Source of the DNA: UBA1738 sp045591565
GTDB taxonomy: Bacteria; Bacillota; Clostridia; UBA1381
DNA length: 6,752 nucleotides
NCBI GenBank assembly: GCA_045591565.1
Contig: JAZNTB010000055.1
Span: forward strand, 1 to 6,752
Direction of reading: 5' to 3'
Below are positions 6,293-6,752 of this stretch, piece after piece. The position numbers and the translations under genes were made by a program. Below the pieces are notes generated by a model that worked only from the letters and a program-made list of their open reading frames with translations, did no database searches and was not told where the DNA came from. How positions within the stretch are numbered: position 1 is the stretch's first letter; each line of letters starts with the position of its first letter.

Positions 6293-6420
6293 TGTCGCTA
6301 TGCATAATCGCTAAAAAAGATTTTGTTTTTTATTGATTTTGTGTATTTAAATTTTTGGCGTTATGTGCTAAAATAGCTTTTGTAATTAATGTTTGCTAGT
6401 GGAAGAGAGGATATAATAGT
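6293..6420. other. AT-rich spacer between EF-G paralogue and ABC ATPase
   Basis: No ORF with a plausible ribosome binding site is seen here. The first part (6313-6331) has A6 and T6 runs around seven bases, which could form only a weak A-T hairpin; no GC-rich terminator stem is visible. The octamer GATTTTGT occurs twice (6319-6326 and 6335-6342). The second part holds the probable promoter of the following gene. Confidence 0.5.
6346..6374 (+). promoter_or_regulatory. Predicted extended -10 promoter for the ABC ATPase gene
   Basis: TTTAAA (6346-6351, 4/6), 17 bp, then TAAAAT (6369-6374, 5/6) preceded by TGC (6366-6368), the TGn extended -10 element. Transcription would start near 6381, about 40 nt before the ATG. 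It suggests the ATPase gene is transcribed on its own and not only from the upstream gene. Confidence 0.55.
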
Positions 6421-6752
6421 ATGGCAGAATTGAAATTAAAAAACATCTACAAAAGATATGATGGCGGTGTTACTGCTGTTAGTGATTTTTGTCTGGATAT
6501 TGAAGACAAAGAGTTTATAGTTCTTGTAGGTCCTTCAGGTTGCGGTAAGTCAACAACTCTCCGTATGATTGCAGGTCTTGAAGAAATCAGTGACGGAGAA
6601 CTCTACATAGGCGGCAAGCTCATGAATGAGGTTGCTCCTAAGGACAGAGATATTGCGATGGTTTTCCAAAACTACGCTCTTTATCCTCATATGACAATTT
6701 TCGATAATATGGCATTTGGTCTTAAGCTTAGAAAGACACCGAAGGATGAAAT
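6421..6752 (+). CDS. Sugar ABC importer ATP-binding subunit, MsmX/UgpC/MalK type, C-terminus beyond the window
   Basis: The first 110 codons are present and the frame is open at the right edge; full proteins of this family are about 360-380 residues. Seen: MAELKLKNIYKRYDGG with the A-loop Tyr13; Walker A GPSGCGKST (37-45); the GLEEISDGELYIGG stretch (52-65); and the Q-loop region AMVFQNYALYPHMT (79-92) with Gln83. The phrase NYALYPHMT is characteristic of the carbohydrate-importer (CUT1) ATPases MalK, UgpC, MsmK and MsmX. The protein would bind ATP on the inner face of the membrane and drive uptake of oligosaccharides or glycerol phosphate with permease and binding-protein partners not in this window. 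The signature motif, Walker B and C-terminal regulatory domain lie outside. A GAGAGG site (6405-6410) precedes the ATG by 10 nt. With its own promoter and no permease upstream, it may be a shared ATPase like B. subtilis MsmX; this is inference. The exact substrate cannot be told, so no symbol is given. Confidence 0.92.
   Translation, partial: MAELKLKNIYKRYDGGVTAVSDFCLDIEDKEFIVLVGPSGCGKSTTLRMIAGLEEISDGELYIGGKLMNEVAPKDRDIAMVFQNYALYPHMTIFDNMAFGLKLRKTPKDE

Noticed and set aside
6313..6331. Possible terminator after the EF-G paralogue (A6, seven bases, T6)
   Set aside because: The stem would be six A-T pairs only, too weak to count as an intrinsic terminator. Transcript end here remains unknown.

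Overview
The window looks like a piece of chromosome from a low-to-moderate GC Gram-positive anaerobe, most likely a gut member of the Clostridia/Eubacteriales. This is an inference from strong AAAGGAG/GGAGG ribosome binding sites, consensus-like TATAAT promoters, AT-rich spacers, codon use, a classic pta-ackA acetate operon and a Gram-positive style sugar ABC ATPase. There is no sign of a mobile element, CRISPR array, tRNA or rRNA.

Layout. Minus strand, left: a partial sugar 1-kinase of the NahK (N-acetylhexosamine 1-kinase) family lies 18 bp downstream of galE, so the two form an operon read leftwards. A divergent intergenic region (1716-1884) carries a recognisable promoter for each direction and a near-repeated palindromic element around the rightward promoter. 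Plus strand: pta (phosphate acetyltransferase) and ackA (acetate kinase) are 23 bp apart and end in a clear intrinsic terminator (4115-4158). Then comes a 690-residue EF-G paralogue of the EF-G2/FusA2-like class, a 128-bp AT-rich gap with a probable extended -10 promoter, and the first 110 codons of an MsmX/UgpC/MalK-type sugar-importer ATPase that runs off the right edge.

How the genes fit together. Pta and AckA convert acetyl-CoA to acetate with substrate-level ATP formation, the usual end of sugar fermentation. GalE and the NahK-like kinase feed galactose and N-acetylhexosamines into UDP-sugar pools. GalE has Cys rather than Tyr at the position that gates acceptance of N-acetylated UDP-sugars, which agrees with a kinase acting on GlcNAc/GalNAc and points to salvage of host-glycan-type sugars. 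The ATPase probably powers oligosaccharide uptake. The EF-G paralogue stands apart: its GTPase motifs depart from canonical EF-G, but its ribosome-contacting domain IV tip is retained.

Most of the window is ordinary core and sugar metabolism. I do not see an undescribed system. The items most worth a second look are the EF-G paralogue and the NahK/bifunctional-GalE pairing.
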